Assembly: GCA_002633025.1 (NCBI GenBank)
Contig: NMRB01000365.1
Span: forward strand, 23,923-87,922
Direction of reading: 5' to 3'
DNA: 64,000 bases
Source: Notospermus geniculatus
Taxonomy: Eukaryota; Nemertea; Pilidiophora; Heteronemertea; Lineidae
Within the stretch, counting starts at the first letter, position 1. Each line of letters begins with the position of its first letter. This document shows positions 33,893 to 45,215 of this stretch, piece by piece. The notes under the pieces were generated by a model. It saw nothing but the letters and a program-made list of their open reading frames with translations. It did not search any database and was not told the DNA's origin. The position numbers and the translations under genes were made by a program.

Positions 33893-34640
33893 GGCCGACC
33901 GTACATACAGAAAGTCCGACCGTGCTACCCGCGCCTATCGGCAGTTGATTTTAACACATTTGCCCATTAAAGCTGAACTTAATAGATATAAACCCCAAGC
34001 GGCAGAGGTAGAAATTACGAACAGCCACAAAGCACTTCCAAACTACCTCTGAAAACGATACACCCTCTCGGACGGTCAAAGTTGGTTTCACTTGCCACCA
34101 CGCTCTTGAATAGTTAAGATCTCAGCACAGCTGCCAAATGAGAAAAAACGAAAAATAATCCGTGATGGCACCGAGATTCGAACCTACAACCCTCTGACTG
34201 ATTCGCCAACCTCTTTCTGTATGCGCCACGAAGAGCTGCTTGCATACAACCACGCCGATCTACAATCAAGGCGCTGTGGTTTTGAAGATCTCCATGAGGA
34301 AATAAAGCGATCGGAATTGTCGTCTGGCAAGCGAGCAATCTAAGTGGCGCGTACGGAAAGAGGTTGGCGAATCGATCAGAGGGTTGTGGGTTCGAATCTC
34401 GGTGCCATCATAGATTATTTTTCGTTTTTTCTCATTTGGCAGCTGTGCTGAGATCTTGACTGTTCAAGAGCGTGGTGGCAAATGAAACCAACTGTGACCG
34501 TCCGAGAGGGTGTATCGTTTTCAGAGGTAGTTTGGAAGTGCCTTGTGGCTGTTCGTAATTTCTACCTCTGCCGCTTGGGGTTTATATAAAGTTCAGAAAG
34601 CGCTATAATCGGACTTTCTGTGCGATCGGCCCATAACTTA
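33893..34640. mobile_element. long fold-back with tRNA-like motifs in both arms
   Basis: Arms at about 33893-34229 and 34343-34640 are near reverse complements. Examples are TAAACCCCAAGCGGCAGAGG in the left arm, and the B-box complement CGAGATTCGAACCTACAACC in the left against GGTTGTGGGTTCGAATCTCG-type sequence in the right. The loop of about 110 bp also starts and ends with GTGGCGC-type sequence. It is non-coding, probably two SINE-bearing arms mobilised as one TIR element. Confidence 0.75.
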
Positions 34641-35640
34641 CAAAACTCGCCAATATTGTGACGACTGAATATCATGTGCGACTCTTGTGACACTCACCAT
34701 CTTTCGTACCTACGACTCGAGATCACATTACAGCGACTCGCGATCAAGGCTTAACCTCTTTTTTTGTGGATACAACCGCCCATATTGTTTTCCTGCGAAC
34801 CAGCAAATCGTCCATCAAAACCCGTGAATTTCCGTAAGGAGTACAGATGTGATCAGCTCTCTTAAGGGCGAGCCAACGTTTGCAATTTTTGAATCGTGGC
34901 CAGGCGTTGCAAATAAAAGATGTCAAAATACCATAAAAGTACAAGATATATGACGGAAATGAAGGCACCTGCGGGGTCTATAAGTCAAAAGGAATTGAAT
35001 GAGATGTATCTTGGAACGCACTAATTAGCTAATGAGTTGAAACAAAGGACTAGTTGTCGGAACACTTTCCCAAGAAATGGCACACTCTGAAGATCAAACA
35101 ACATGCGTATCGTAAAGTTCGTCGTTTTTTCTACCCAGTCCACCCCTTTCGGTAACATTATTTTCAACAGACATAGTCTAGAGTACTCCACAAGTGAACT
35201 GCATGCATGCAGCCAATTTTCCAAAAACAGGGCGGCCATATTGGATCTGGATTTTACTTCCTGGTTCTCTTCTAATGTACTGAGCGTGTATGCTGTCTAT
35301 GAAATGCTGGTCAAGACATCCTTGCCACCCCAGGTTCTATGGGTTTGTGGCATTGCTGCCACTACCTGAATGTGTCATTTACATGCTTCTTCTCTGAGAA
35401 AATTGTACCTGTTTTTCATGTTTGGCGAATTTCTTTGTTTTGGATTACATAATATAATTAACTTGTAATTCTTGGGATTTTGCTCATTTCCTGTGTCTAT
35501 ACAGTACAGTGATCACAATGGACCCAAACAAAAGTCAAGTGGGGGTGTCTTTACTGCTTTTCTCAGAGGGGCCTGGATTGAAGCACTATGAAAATTCACA
35601 ATGATGGCTCGCCCTTAAATTTTAAGAACAAGAACTAATA
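34640..35640. other. intron sequence, no gene seen
   Basis: Part of the intron before the exon at 35711. A short TTGTGGATACAACCGCCCAT segment near 34760 resembles the repeat at 1625-1742. Nothing else is recognised. Confidence 0.5.
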
Positions 35641-35647
35641 AATAGTA

Positions 35648-35690
35648 TAAACAACAACAGCAACAGCAACAGCAACAACAACAACAAAAT
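35648..35690. repeat. CAA/CAG microsatellite before an exon
   Basis: An (ACA/GCA)n run placed about 20 bases upstream of the acceptor TTTTTTAAATCCAG. It may lie close to the branch point of this exon. Confidence 0.85.
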
Positions 35691-35710
35691 ATATATTTTT
35701 TTAAATCCAG

Positions 35711-35957
35711 GAGTACCAAAGAAAGAACGAACCGATTCCACCAAACATTTCCAAGCATATGCCTTGTCAGCCAGACGTCGGTTGTCAACATTGTAACTGC
35801 ACCACACTTGCGAAAAGAGCGGCGCAGGAAACCCTGAAGGAAGGAAATCTCACCGGTGCAATTGAAGCCCTGAATTTTGTTGGTCATGATGAAGCTATAG
35901 AACTACTGTTAAGGAATGGCAAGAAGAAGGAAGCAGCAGAATTCCATCTCAGAGCAG
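35711..35957 (+). CDS. TRANK1-like gene, TPR-like repeat exon
   Basis: This exon is 247 bp, with acceptor AAATCCAG before 35711 (phase 0) and donor GCAG|GTAAAC at 35958 leaving one base. It encodes EYQRKNEPIPPNISKHMPC and a cysteine-rich turn (CQPDVGCQHCNC). Repeat helices follow: AAQETLKEGNLTGAIEALNF and DEAIELLLRNGKKKEAAEFH. The pattern of the last part parallels the vertebrate TRANK1 segment with repeated EAA helices. The single leftover base completes a glycine codon with the exon at 45608. The cysteine cluster CxxxxxCxxCxC might bind a metal, but that is only a guess. Confidence 0.85.
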
Positions 35958-36339
35958 GTAAACAGGCCACATCGGCATTTTATCATTAACAACACCATTC
36001 GACCCAAACAATTTCTGCTGAAAATATCGATGCTAAGTTGAATAACTATTATAAGCCTACTTCAAATTACGGAGAAGTCCGTGACTAGTTTTCATCGACT
36101 TGCTCACCTTGCTGGTTTGCAACGACGCTCATATGTCTGCTCCTAAACGTTGCCTGTGTGATCAGCTCAGTGAGATGATCTCGCTGACTTGGTCTGCGCG
36201 CTGGCGTGCTGCGACCGTCAGTCAGTCAATGTCCTTGATTCTCAAAATGTCAAAAACGCGAGGACATGGCGTACAAAATGAACATGACGAAGTTGAGACG
36301 GGGGCATTATGTTCTTAGTCAATGTTCGTGGGTTTCCGT

Positions 36340-37023
36340 CGTACCCCGCCGCACCATATTCTCGACTATAACTCAAGAACCGGTTGCCCGATTTATTTCA
36401 TATTTGCATGGTGTAATGGGATGGATCGGGGGAGGTTTCGTATCGATTTTGGTTGTGACTCGATATTCAATATGGCCGCCAGGAAGACATCTTGGTTTTA
36501 GCATCCCGGACCATAACTCAAGAAGTGGTTGCCCGATGTTTCTCATATGTGACCGTCTATGGGAAAACCCGGTCAAAGTCGCTGAACACCACATGGTTAA
36601 TAGGTTACGTTGAGAGTGTCATCACAAAAAAAAAACACCGGTCTGTTGGTAGCAAATAAAGCCTTATCGATGGTACAACTTGCGACCCGATATTCAATGT
36701 GGCCGCCAGGAAGACATCTTGGTTTTAAGATTCCGGACCATAACTCAAGAATGGGTTCCCCGATTTATCTCGTATTTGCATGGTGTAATGGGGTGGATCA
36801 GGAGAGGTTCCCTATCGATTTTGTTTGCGACCCGATATTCAATATGGCCGCTAGGAAGACATCTTGGTTTTAGCATTCTGGACCATAACTCAAGAATGGG
36901 TCGCCCGATTTATCTCATATTTGTATGGTGTAATGGGGTGGTTCGGGGAGGTTCCCTATCGATTTTGGTTGCGACCTGATATTCAATATGGCCCCCAGGA
37001 AGACATCTTGGATTTAGCATTCT
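36340..37023. repeat. tandem array, ~147-bp unit (ATATGGCCGCC)
   Basis: Four to five copies of a unit with GATATTCAATATGGCCGCC, AGGAAGACATCTTGGTTTTA, GGACCATAACTCAAGAATGG and CATGGTGTAATGGGGTGG. The array resumes after the MITE at 37024-37132 (CACAACTCAAGAATGGGTTG), so the MITE inserted into it. Several frames stay open through the units, but no protein family is recognised. Confidence 0.8.
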
Positions 37024-37132
37024 GGAACCATATTCATAAAACGACTTAAGTCTAAGTGTGACACTGATCCTTTGTTTAACACAAAAGATAAGTATCATAC
37101 TTTGACTTAAGTATGTTTATGAATATGGGGCC
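37024..37132. mobile_element. palindromic MITE, CCATATTCATAAA family
   Basis: The ends GGAACCATATTCATAAAACG and GTTTATGAATATGGGGCC are inverted. It interrupts the 147-bp-unit array, giving a clear empty-site comparison. Confidence 0.75.
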
Positions 37133-37679
37133 TGGACCACAACTCAAGAATGGGTTGCCTGATTCATCTGAATGTGACAATTTCTAGAGATGATGAAGGC
37201 CGATATAACTCATACTCGAATGATTTGTCTGACTTCAATATTGAAGTCGGGTAGTTCTAATTTCAAGATTGAAGTCGGAGTTAGTTCAAGCTTGAAGATT
37301 GAAGTTCTGGTTCAAGCTTGAAGATTTTGAAGATTGAATGAGCCTTCTGGGCAATCGTTGATCGCCTTCAAATACTCGCACTATCAAGCTTGCTATCACC
37401 GTTGTAGACCATTCAACACTGAGATATACACTCACTTGCTAAAATATTACAGCATAGGTTTTTCCTTAATTTCCCAGTAGTAATCTGTATGATTCTTAAA
37501 TATGGATATGATACTTGGAGGTGTTAAAGGCCTACTGGTTCAAAAAGATTTATACTAAGTGAATCTATCATGAAAATATCAAATTGTCAAATTATCACGC
37601 ATTTGATATCTCGAAAATTTTGAAGTACACGACTACACCGGATTTTACAATATGAAGAGAACGGAAATTCATTTACAAC

Positions 37680-38280
37680 TGTGAAAAAACTGAAAATGCT
37701 GAATATTTTCGTGTTATTTGACATCGATACTAAAAAACGCCCAGTCGAAAATCGTTTTTGTTCAGAAAAGTTAATTTGTTGTGACTATAGCCTTTCATTG
37801 GATGAAACTGGCATGGCTGAGACACAAGAGATGACAGCCTTTCATCAGCAGTGTAATCCCATGCAAAATCTCATTTTTTCAGTTTTTGATAGTTTTCGGT
37901 AATCAAATAGTTGATGTTTCAATTTTTCTCCGTGTAAAAATATTTGCTCATCATTAGGAGTGACCCAGTGTCACATAAGGATTTTATCATTTCCATATTG
38001 AGTCGTGTCCATCTGTCGGTCTGTCTGTCTGTTAAACTGGCACATTTTGCAACAGTTAGACCGGGGGCTTTGAAATTTAGTGGGGTGGTAAGCCCTAGAA
38101 AGGGCTCGAAACAGAACAAAACAAATTCGCGATTTGACCGACATTATGCCCTCCAGGGGGCATTTTCCATCAAATAGAAAACCCAATAACTCGGCCCATA
38201 GGCAATATATCAAACTGAAACTGATAGGATTTGTGACTCTATATTTCTTCACCTCCCATGGGGCTCAGTTGTTCAGAATT
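37680..38280. repeat. dispersed repeat, related to 21500-21780 and 51960-52290
   Basis: Shared blocks include CTGTTAAACTGGCACATTTTG, a CTAGAAAGGGCTCGAAACAG-type segment and CCAGGGGGCATTTTCCATCA. All three copies lie near the CTCAGCTGACC palindrome or a microsatellite. It is non-coding and ends near a G run and an assembly gap. Confidence 0.6.
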
Positions 38281-38304
38281 CGTCCACGGGGGGGGGGGGG
38301 GGGG

Positions 38305-38327
38305 NNNNNNNNNNNNNNNNNNNNNNN
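38305..38327. other. assembly gap after a G run
   Basis: A run of 23 N directly after 17 G, which probably stopped sequencing. The following 38328-38870 shows no gene. Confidence 1.
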
Positions 38328-38878
38328 ACACACCCTAGCACATTCAAATTGACCTAGAATCGTAACCAGTGGACCGATTGATGTCTGCCTTGCACATTTT
38401 TTAATGCGAGACTACCCCCCCCCCCCCTCTCAATACGCGATTTTGCTCCGTTCGAAGAAACCTGGCTAAAATTGCGTTTTAACGTATGTCCTGGGGTCTA
38501 GATAGACAGGCTCCAAAGTGCAAATCTGACTTGTTGTGACAAAATGGCCATATCTCCGAAACGGAAGCAGCTACGACGACGCGACTAGCGCCAAAAGAAA
38601 GAGTAGAGAAAAGTAGCTTCATTCTGACCAATTTTCAGACGCGTAGGAGCAACGGTTATCGAGATATAGACGTTTAAAGATTGGCAACCCGACGAAAACG
38701 TAGGCCGAATGCGAGTATTTGGATATTTGGATATTTTGGGAGCTAGGCGCGTTTTTGTAGGGACATCAGAAATTCATGTCACGAAATGGACACTTTTCAC
38801 TTATAGTTAGGTCCGAAAGGGTTAATGGGCGTGTCCTCAAATGTAGAGTGTATTGGTTCCTTCTGCCCCAGTCCTTGA

Positions 38879-39057
38879 CTAAAGGCGCCTCTCCACGTGA
38901 GTTTTCTCGCGCAATTTGGCTCTCAATGGGTAGCTCAACTGCGAGCAATTGTTTATGTCATTGGTCCCAGCGTAAGTTTTGAGGAACATATAATGGTGAA
39001 TTGCCCATTGTGAGCCAACTTTTGCGAGAAAACCCTCCCGTGGAGAGGCACTTTTAG
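38879..39057. mobile_element. palindromic MITE, GTGAGTTTTCTCGC type
   Basis: AAAGGCGCCTCTCCACGTGA on the left is mirrored by CCCGTGGAGAGGCACTTTTA on the right, with inner TTTTCTCGCGCAA and TTTGCGAGAAAA. A similar core is seen at 2385-2420 and in the palindrome at 58196-58400. Region 39058-39970 is otherwise without recognised features. Confidence 0.65.
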
Positions 39058-40028
39058 AAGTGAAAAGACGTTAAACCGAAACACTGGACGCAATGGAAAT
39101 CTGAAGTCACTGAGAGTGATAGAACTTCCCCCAGAATTTTGTTACAGAATGTGTTGGGCATCATCAGTAGGGCCTGGGCTGGTGTAGCATCAGAGTCTGC
39201 TCAAAAGTCATTTCAAGTTGCGGGCCCAACCCCACAACCTGATGGTCACTATCGTGAATTGGTAGATGACCTACTTCTTGCTGACCTAAGTTGTTGGACG
39301 ACGGGATGAAGATGTACAATTTAATGACAATATGCATTTGTAAATTGATGACAGAAAATCTATTCTTAATGCATAGATCTGGTTGTGACCTAGGGATACC
39401 CTCCTTCCCCAGACCAAGGACACTCTGTTTAGACTCCACAACAGAAGCATGCAGGCTGACGTAAAGTTTCTGAAAATCTGAACTGATGTTCCAACGCCCG
39501 TGCTTCACTTGAAACCATGTTCATGGCATTCCCATCAGAGAACATGTTTCGGTTTCCTGTAGAACCAACAAATCAATCATGAAAGAAAATGACAACGATC
39601 ATTTTCATACACCATGTCATGGTCTGAACAGAGGACACCAAGCAGAAAAGCCTATTCATATTGCCATGAATGAATTTAGACCCTACAACCCTTATGGGGC
39701 CTCAATTGCATATTATAATGATCTTTAGTGACCTTCCACCAAAATTGGGTCAGAACCAGTTAACTAAGTACTCACTGTATATTTGAAAATAGCTGTAAAA
39801 GTAGTAAATGTTTAACAGAAATTAAGAAAAAAACTATGTTGCAATACTTTTGGCCAGTGCGTGTATGCACCAAACGAAGGTTATCCTGAACTCAGGTTGA
39901 GCCACAACTTTTCCATTGTCACATCATGTCCGGGCAAACATGAACAGTTGGAATGTTGTGGTTCAACCTGAGTTCATTAAAGCTGACGTGAACGAACGAA
40001 AAGCCCCCAATGCGACGAGCAAGACAAT

Positions 40029-40098
40029 GAGGCCCTCGCGAAAAAATAGTTAAAAAACAGTCTAATAGGTGGCGCGCTCAGTATAAGACCCGGAAGTG
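40029..40098. repeat. left TIR of the YqaJ element
   Basis: It starts GAGGCCCTCGCG and contains GTGGCGCGCTCA followed by GTATAAGACCCGGAAGTG. The inner 21 bases (40078-40098) match the right repeat perfectly. The outer part matches with mismatches and one gap of about ten bases. Confidence 0.88.
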
Positions 40099-40193
40099 GC
40101 AACGGGATTAAACGGGATTAAACCGGATGTAAACAACATGACAGCTAATTCAGCGTGTGTCAGCAATGATTTGACCGAATAAATACATGAAAT

Positions 40194-43100
40194 ATGAGTT
40201 TTTATGAGAAAAAATATGAATCGTGGTCGCTAGACCAGTTGAAGGATGAACTAAGGAAGCGCCAGATTAAAGTTAGCGGTCGAAAACAGGATTTAGTTCA
40301 GCGGTGAGTGATTTTTTTCGCGGCGACGCCGCTGCGTTCTTCTGTTCTGCCGTTCTGGCCGTCGAGCCCAAACCATGCAAAGCATGCGAACAAAGAGCGA
40401 GGCCTACAGGTACGCCTACATCGTCATGCACAGGACAGGTCGGATCATGCAGCACCAGACATGCCAGATGGGCCGAGAGCCTGGTCTTTTTAGTAGACTG
40501 CGTCATTTCCACTTCATCACCATGTTCACTGAAAAAGTGAACCTGTGAACATGGTGAACCTGAACCAGCGCGAACTGTGATCATCTGCCCATCAAAAATA
40601 CAAAGAAAAGGCCAAACATTTTGAGAGTAGGCCTAGGCCTACTAGGCCTAGCTCTAGTTTAGCCTAGCCTAGGCCTAGGTCCTAGGGCTAGGCCTAGTAG
40701 GCCTAGGCTAGGCCCTCTGCTGCTCTGCGACAATGTTCTGGAGAAATTTGGTTAGGCCCTATGCCTACCCTAGGGTACGGTAGCTAGGCATAGGGATAGG
40801 GTATGCCTAGGCTACTAACCTATCATGCCTATGGCATTTGTATGGCAACTGCTATGGCCTATGCTGCTGTTGTTGACAAATTGTGTAATACTTTCCCAAA
40901 ATGTTGTTCCCTTGAGAAAACAGCCAAAAGGATGGCCTAGGCCTAGGCCTAGGCCGGATGGGACTAAACAGTGATAAGGTGTGAACATGGTGAAAGTCGT
41001 ATGACCTTTTTCTTTTCAGGCTTGTAGATTTGGACATAATGGGAGTGAAAGAAACTGAGTTGTCACCGGAATTTCACATGGTCCTTCCTGACCGGAGTTC
41101 ATATAAAGACGTACACTGTGAAATGGTCCTCCCGTCACTGCCACTGAACCGAATAGAAAAATATTTCGAACTCAACAACAAAAATTTTGACAACAAATTC
41201 CGAGATCTGTATAAGCAAAGGTAGGCATAGGCCTAGGGTATGAGATTAGCCCTAACCATGGAGGTTATCTTAATAAAGACCTCAATGCCCTAACACTATA
41301 TATAAAATAATGCCCCCAAACTGTAAACTGTGGTCTTTATCTTGTGCTGTTGTTATCCTTTCATCATGTTCATTACATTTTATACATGTTTCTCCAGATT
41401 CATCAAGTACCTGAGGGCTGCAAGATCAACAACGAACATTACGTTCATCAGTGGATGTGTCTGGGCTGAAATGAAAAGAACAGTTTCCTATGTTGTGGAT
41501 TTCAGTTTTGATGCTGCCGGAGTGATTCAGGAGGCCCAGTGTGAATGCGGAGCTGGTCAAGGTCCCACAGCCCATTGTAAACACATTGGCTGTGTCATGT
41601 ATGCTGTCAATGTATTTTCTGCAACTGGTGATATCATCACTGGACAAACCTGCACACAGGTAAGAAATGAGTTTACTGCCCCACTTGTTTCACTGTAAAA
41701 CCTAACCATCCAGTTTGAGAACATTTTGAATCATGCTGGTCATCAGGAATGATACTGAATCCCTTTCTTGAAAGGGTTGAAAAATTGTGTACCACAAGTC
41801 CTAAAAACATCTGAGGGGAGGTGAGAAAATATACTGGAAAACGTCTGAGTAGGTAAGCTGTTTTGGACTGAGAGTTCAAGAACTTGACTCCAATATTTAT
41901 TCACTTGACTTTGTTTCAGACTCTGCAGACTTTCCATCATTCAAAGCCACATAAGGGCTCACCGCTGAAGTCCCAGGACTTGAAAAGGATGAGAAGTCAT
42001 GACAAAATTGAATACGACCCTAGACCAGCCAAGTTCAAAAATAATCCATCCTATCCGGATAATTTTCGGAATATAATTTTGAATTATCAGGTAAGAATTC
42101 CTGTGTTTTTTAAAAATCTTTTAAAGGTACTTTATACAGAATTTTGCTAATGGTACTTGCTTGTTTTTGAGTCCTTTATATCTTATAAATTTAAAATTTA
42201 CAGGCTGAACATGGTGCTGATGGGAAAATGCCAATGCTACAACTGTACAAACCAGCCAACCCATATGCAGTCAACATTGACCATGACTATGGTACATCGT
42301 CTGTGGAATATTTCTTATCACAGAGTAAGGTAAGTTATAAAATAAAGTGCCTTAACACTAATTTCACTTGCTGGAAATCTGGGGTGGTAATTGGATTCAT
42401 CCATTTTTTTTCAATAATTAACAAAAGCTCCATGTATACTCATGAAGTGTCGTGTTTGATTGCATACAATGTAGGTTAATGCAATGGGCCAGATGTTTTT
42501 GGGACAGATTTGGTATGGTGTCCTATTTTAATATATGCTCATCTTTTCAGCTCCACAATGTGACAAAAGAAGACAGGGATGAGTTGGAACGAGCAACACG
42601 AAGTCAGTGTAGCAGCAAATCATGGCATCAAGCACGGGCTGTAAGACTCACGTCATCCAACTTTGGAACCATCTGCAAAATGACCGAAAGACGAGACATT
42701 TCTAAGCTAGTCGAGCAGCTATTAAATCCAGTCCCTTTCCGTAGTAAAGCCACAGATTATGGACGAAGCTATGAAATGGTAGCAGTTCAAAAATTTGAGG
42801 AACGTTTTGGACCTACACAGGAGTGTGGCCTTTTCATCTCTGTGGATCATCCATGGTTAGGGGCGTCACCCGACAGACTATACAAGGATCACTGCACTGT
42901 GGAGGTTAAGTGTCCGTATGCCTCAAGGGACAAGGAAATCAATGATATCACCATTCCCTACCTAGTGAAAGAAGGTGACTTCTACACACTGAGGCGAAAT
43001 CATGATTATTTCTTTCAGGTGCAAGGCCAGCTTCTCTGTTGCAAGAGAGACATATGCTATTTCTGTGTATTTACCCTGAAGGATTTCTGTGTGATGAAAA

Positions 43101-43225
43101 TTGATCTTGACCAGCAGTTTGTGAATGAGATGATTGACAGCCTTGAAGCATTTTATGATGACCACTTTTTGCCTGGACTACTGGAGAAACATGTCTTCAG
43201 GTCATATTGTGAATATTTCTGGTGA
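40194..43225 (+). CDS. SAP-SWIM-YqaJ exonuclease-like protein, six exons
   Basis: Exons at 40194-40303, 41020-41220, 41398-41659, 41920-42090, 42204-42329 and 42551-43225 join in frame to 1,545 bases (514 aa), all with GT-AG introns. Residues 11-37 form a SAP-like DNA-binding motif (WSLDQLKDELRKR). A SWIM zinc finger follows, with Cys152-x-Cys154 and Cys164-x-His166. The last exon is a YqaJ/lambda-exonuclease-type nuclease: YGRSYE (Glu365), LGASPDRL (Asp398), EVKCPY (Glu408 and Lys410) and QVQGQL (446-451). The metal-binding Asp and the Glu-x-Lys of that fold are all present. Such nucleases trim one strand of duplex DNA. It lies inside the TIR element and may act on transposon ends or gaps, which is inference. 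A poly(A)-like AATAAA lies at 43471-43476. Its intactness next to ruined neighbours suggests recent activity or selection. Confidence 0.88.
40625..40830. repeat. TAGGCCTAGGCC low-complexity palindromic tract
   Basis: Dense overlapping AGGCCTAGGCCTA and CCTAGGCTAGG motifs in the first intron of the YqaJ gene; a shorter run is at 40936-40953. These motifs occur singly all over the window and look like a genome-wide habit of this organism. Confidence 0.75.
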
Positions 43226-43523
43226 AATATGGAATACACCAGTTTCACCACAAGCAGAATGGAGGACTGATTTGCACAATGGATAAGCCTAATCTGAATC
43301 GTATAAATCTGATTCTTGCTTTGAATTGAAACCCATAAAAGATAAACAAAGACTGTTGTACTGAGCGTTATAACTTAACCATTTAATTTAATGATATCGA
43401 AATCCATATCTACATGTACCGGTATATGAATGACTTGTAAATATTAAATGACACACTTGTAATGAAATGTAATAAANACTGGCGTAGGCCTAGGCCTACC
43501 GGTACATAAAAAACCTTCCTCAC

Positions 43524-43737
43524 CATCGTATGTGAATTCACTGTAGTCGCTCTCCGTAAAATGCGCCCGACAAACTATTGCTCGAGAGCCTGGAGTCCAT
43601 CGCTGATGATGATCACCATCCCCGACAGCGACACGGTTGCGATCCAGAGCGTCTATCCATTTCCTTTGGATGTACGGATCATCAGGAAATTTGTGACCAT
43701 TGACACTTAGACAATTAGAGACTGAACATTTCGGCAT
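43524..43737 (-). CDS. THAP-domain exon, rest of gene missing
   Basis: Starting from ATG at 43737 on the minus strand, the exon encodes a THAP zinc finger: MPKCSVSNCLS (C-x4-C), HKFPDDPYIQRKWIDALDR, and IVCRAHFTESDY (C-x2-H). This is the C2CH pattern with the conserved proline and tryptophan. A donor-like GATG|GTGAGG follows at 43523. In transposons this domain is usually the DNA-binding N-terminus of a transposase and recognises the TIR, whose inner core lies about 140 bp upstream. No catalytic domain is found downstream: the YqaJ gene starts about 300 bp away on the other strand and its introns contain no recognisable DDE domain. A single N at 43477 lies in the presumed intron. Confidence 0.8.
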
Positions 43738-43875
43738 TTGGATATGTTATGTTCAATCTGGTCAAATCATGAAACTGAAGGAGATCTTGGACGGAGAACA
43801 TGGAGCAGGAAAAAACAGGGAGTGCAATCAATGCCCACCATGACAGCTGTGTTTACATCTCGTAACCAGGGGCTT

Positions 43876-43932
43876 CACTTCCGGGTCTTATACTGACAGC
43901 GCCATCTAGCGTAATAGTTCTGCGACCACCTC
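43876..43932. repeat. right TIR of the YqaJ element
   Basis: On the plus strand it begins CACTTCCGGGTCTTATACTG (43876-43895), continues with CAGCGCCATCT and ends CGACCACCTC. It is the inverted partner of 40029-40098. Confidence 0.88.
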
Positions 43933-44198
43933 ATTGCAAACGCCCTTCAGACACCTCAAACGAAGGCGCAGAATATGATATACCCCACGAGGCCAGGAGG
44001 GCGCCACCTTATTTGTCTTCAGGCAACAGGGCTGTCAACATCTCCGGATACCTCTTACACTACTCAAAGAAAAAAAATATAGTCATTTAGACGGGATTCG
44101 AACCGTCAACCTTCTGATATGTAATCCACCACTCTATCCACTCGGCCAACAAGCCAGCTGACAGAGACAAGATTTGTGTTTGTCATGAACGTAGGCGT

Positions 44199-45168
44199 TC
44201 GGCGTACACCCTTAATCAAAAGTAAATGCACAGCTAATAAACTTAAATATTTCCCAAAATCTTCAGCGGATCAACCTTTGCTTTTCACGGCAGTTACTTA
44301 GGGCATCAAGACACATTTTGAGACCAAAAATATCATGAACTTGCATGAGTTGTATTTTTGACAAAAGTTCGAAATTTCTATAAAAAAGTGTGATTTTCAA
44401 TCGCATATTTTTTTGAAGTGAAACCAACGTCATTTTAAAGCTTTCCTGTTTCTATACACGCATAAATTTTCAAATTTTCAATTGGAGCTTCCATGTCGTA
44501 ATTATGAAGAATTTATTCGAAAGTTTCAGTCGAAACTCCAGTCAACAGTTCAAGTCTTATTTTATGGTCGACCTTCCTTATTGTCCCAAGACCAAGCTCA
44601 CGGAATAATAAGTCCCATTCATTGTAGGTCAAGTTAGTAAAGGCGTCAATTCCATAAGAGGTTACGTAGGCTCTCCTGCCTTCATTGGTAAGGAATTGTA
44701 AGGAGGATTTAAGAAAGGTGACACAGGCACTCATCTCACACAAAAGACCGCTTGGCCTTAGATTACTCGATGGAGTGTCATCAGGAGTAACTATTGTTGA
44801 CTAGGCTATGAATAGGCCTATTCACAATATTCAGCAAGCTGGGTAGATCTAAATGAGACGAAAGGAATAGCCCTGACTTGACTGGAAAACCGAACGAAAT
44901 TCATTTTGGAAAATGCTCTGTAACTTCTGTTCACCACGGAATTTTTTAAACCTGAAAAAATAATTTTGCTGGGAAACAAACAGGCTTTAAAGTGACGTTG
45001 GTTTCACTTCTAAAAAATATGCGATTCAAAATCACACTTTTTTACGGAAATTTCAAACTTTTGTCAAAAATACAACTGCCGTAAAAAGCAAAGGTTGATC
45101 CGCTGAAGATTTTGGGAAATATTTAAGTTTATTAGCTGTGCATTTACTTTTGATTAAGGGTGTACGTA
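44199..45168. repeat. inner palindrome of the TTAA element
   Basis: The left arm (44199-44455: GTACACCCTTAATCAAAAGT and onward, through GTGAAACCAACGTCATTTTA) is the complement of the right arm (44983-45168). The centre, 44456-44982, includes a minus-strand frame (44513-44743, SLQFLTNEGRRAYVTSYGID) that I do not recognise. Confidence 0.7.
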
Positions 45169-45215
45169 ACAATACTACGAATAAGAGAAAACAGGAGAAC
45201 TCATCCAACAAGTTA

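Larger units (their letters stand above)
40029..43932 (+). mobile_element. TIR transposon with SAP-SWIM-YqaJ gene and THAP exon (ISL2EU-like)
   Basis: A 3.9-kb unit is bounded by inverted repeats (see the TIR entries) and by AT on both sides (40027-40028 and 43933-43934). It sits inside a repeat arm whose uninterrupted form is seen at 18484-18500 and 45428-45445, which fixes the borders. It holds one intact spliced gene on the plus strand and a THAP exon on the minus strand near the right end. From memory, ISL2EU elements (a branch near PIF/Harbinger) pair a THAP-bearing transposase with a YqaJ protein and make 2-bp target duplications, which fits. The transposase catalytic part is not present, so this copy is probably non-autonomous. 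Confidence 0.8.

Noticed and set aside
36340-37023. Protein-coding repeat gene from several open frames in the 147-bp array
   Set aside because: Three frames are equally open and a MITE interrupts the array; this is expected for a tandem repeat with few stops.
40194-43225. YqaJ nuclease as bacterial or phage contamination
   Set aside because: The gene has five GT-AG introns and SAP and SWIM domains and lies within a eukaryotic transposon, so it is an animal-resident gene.
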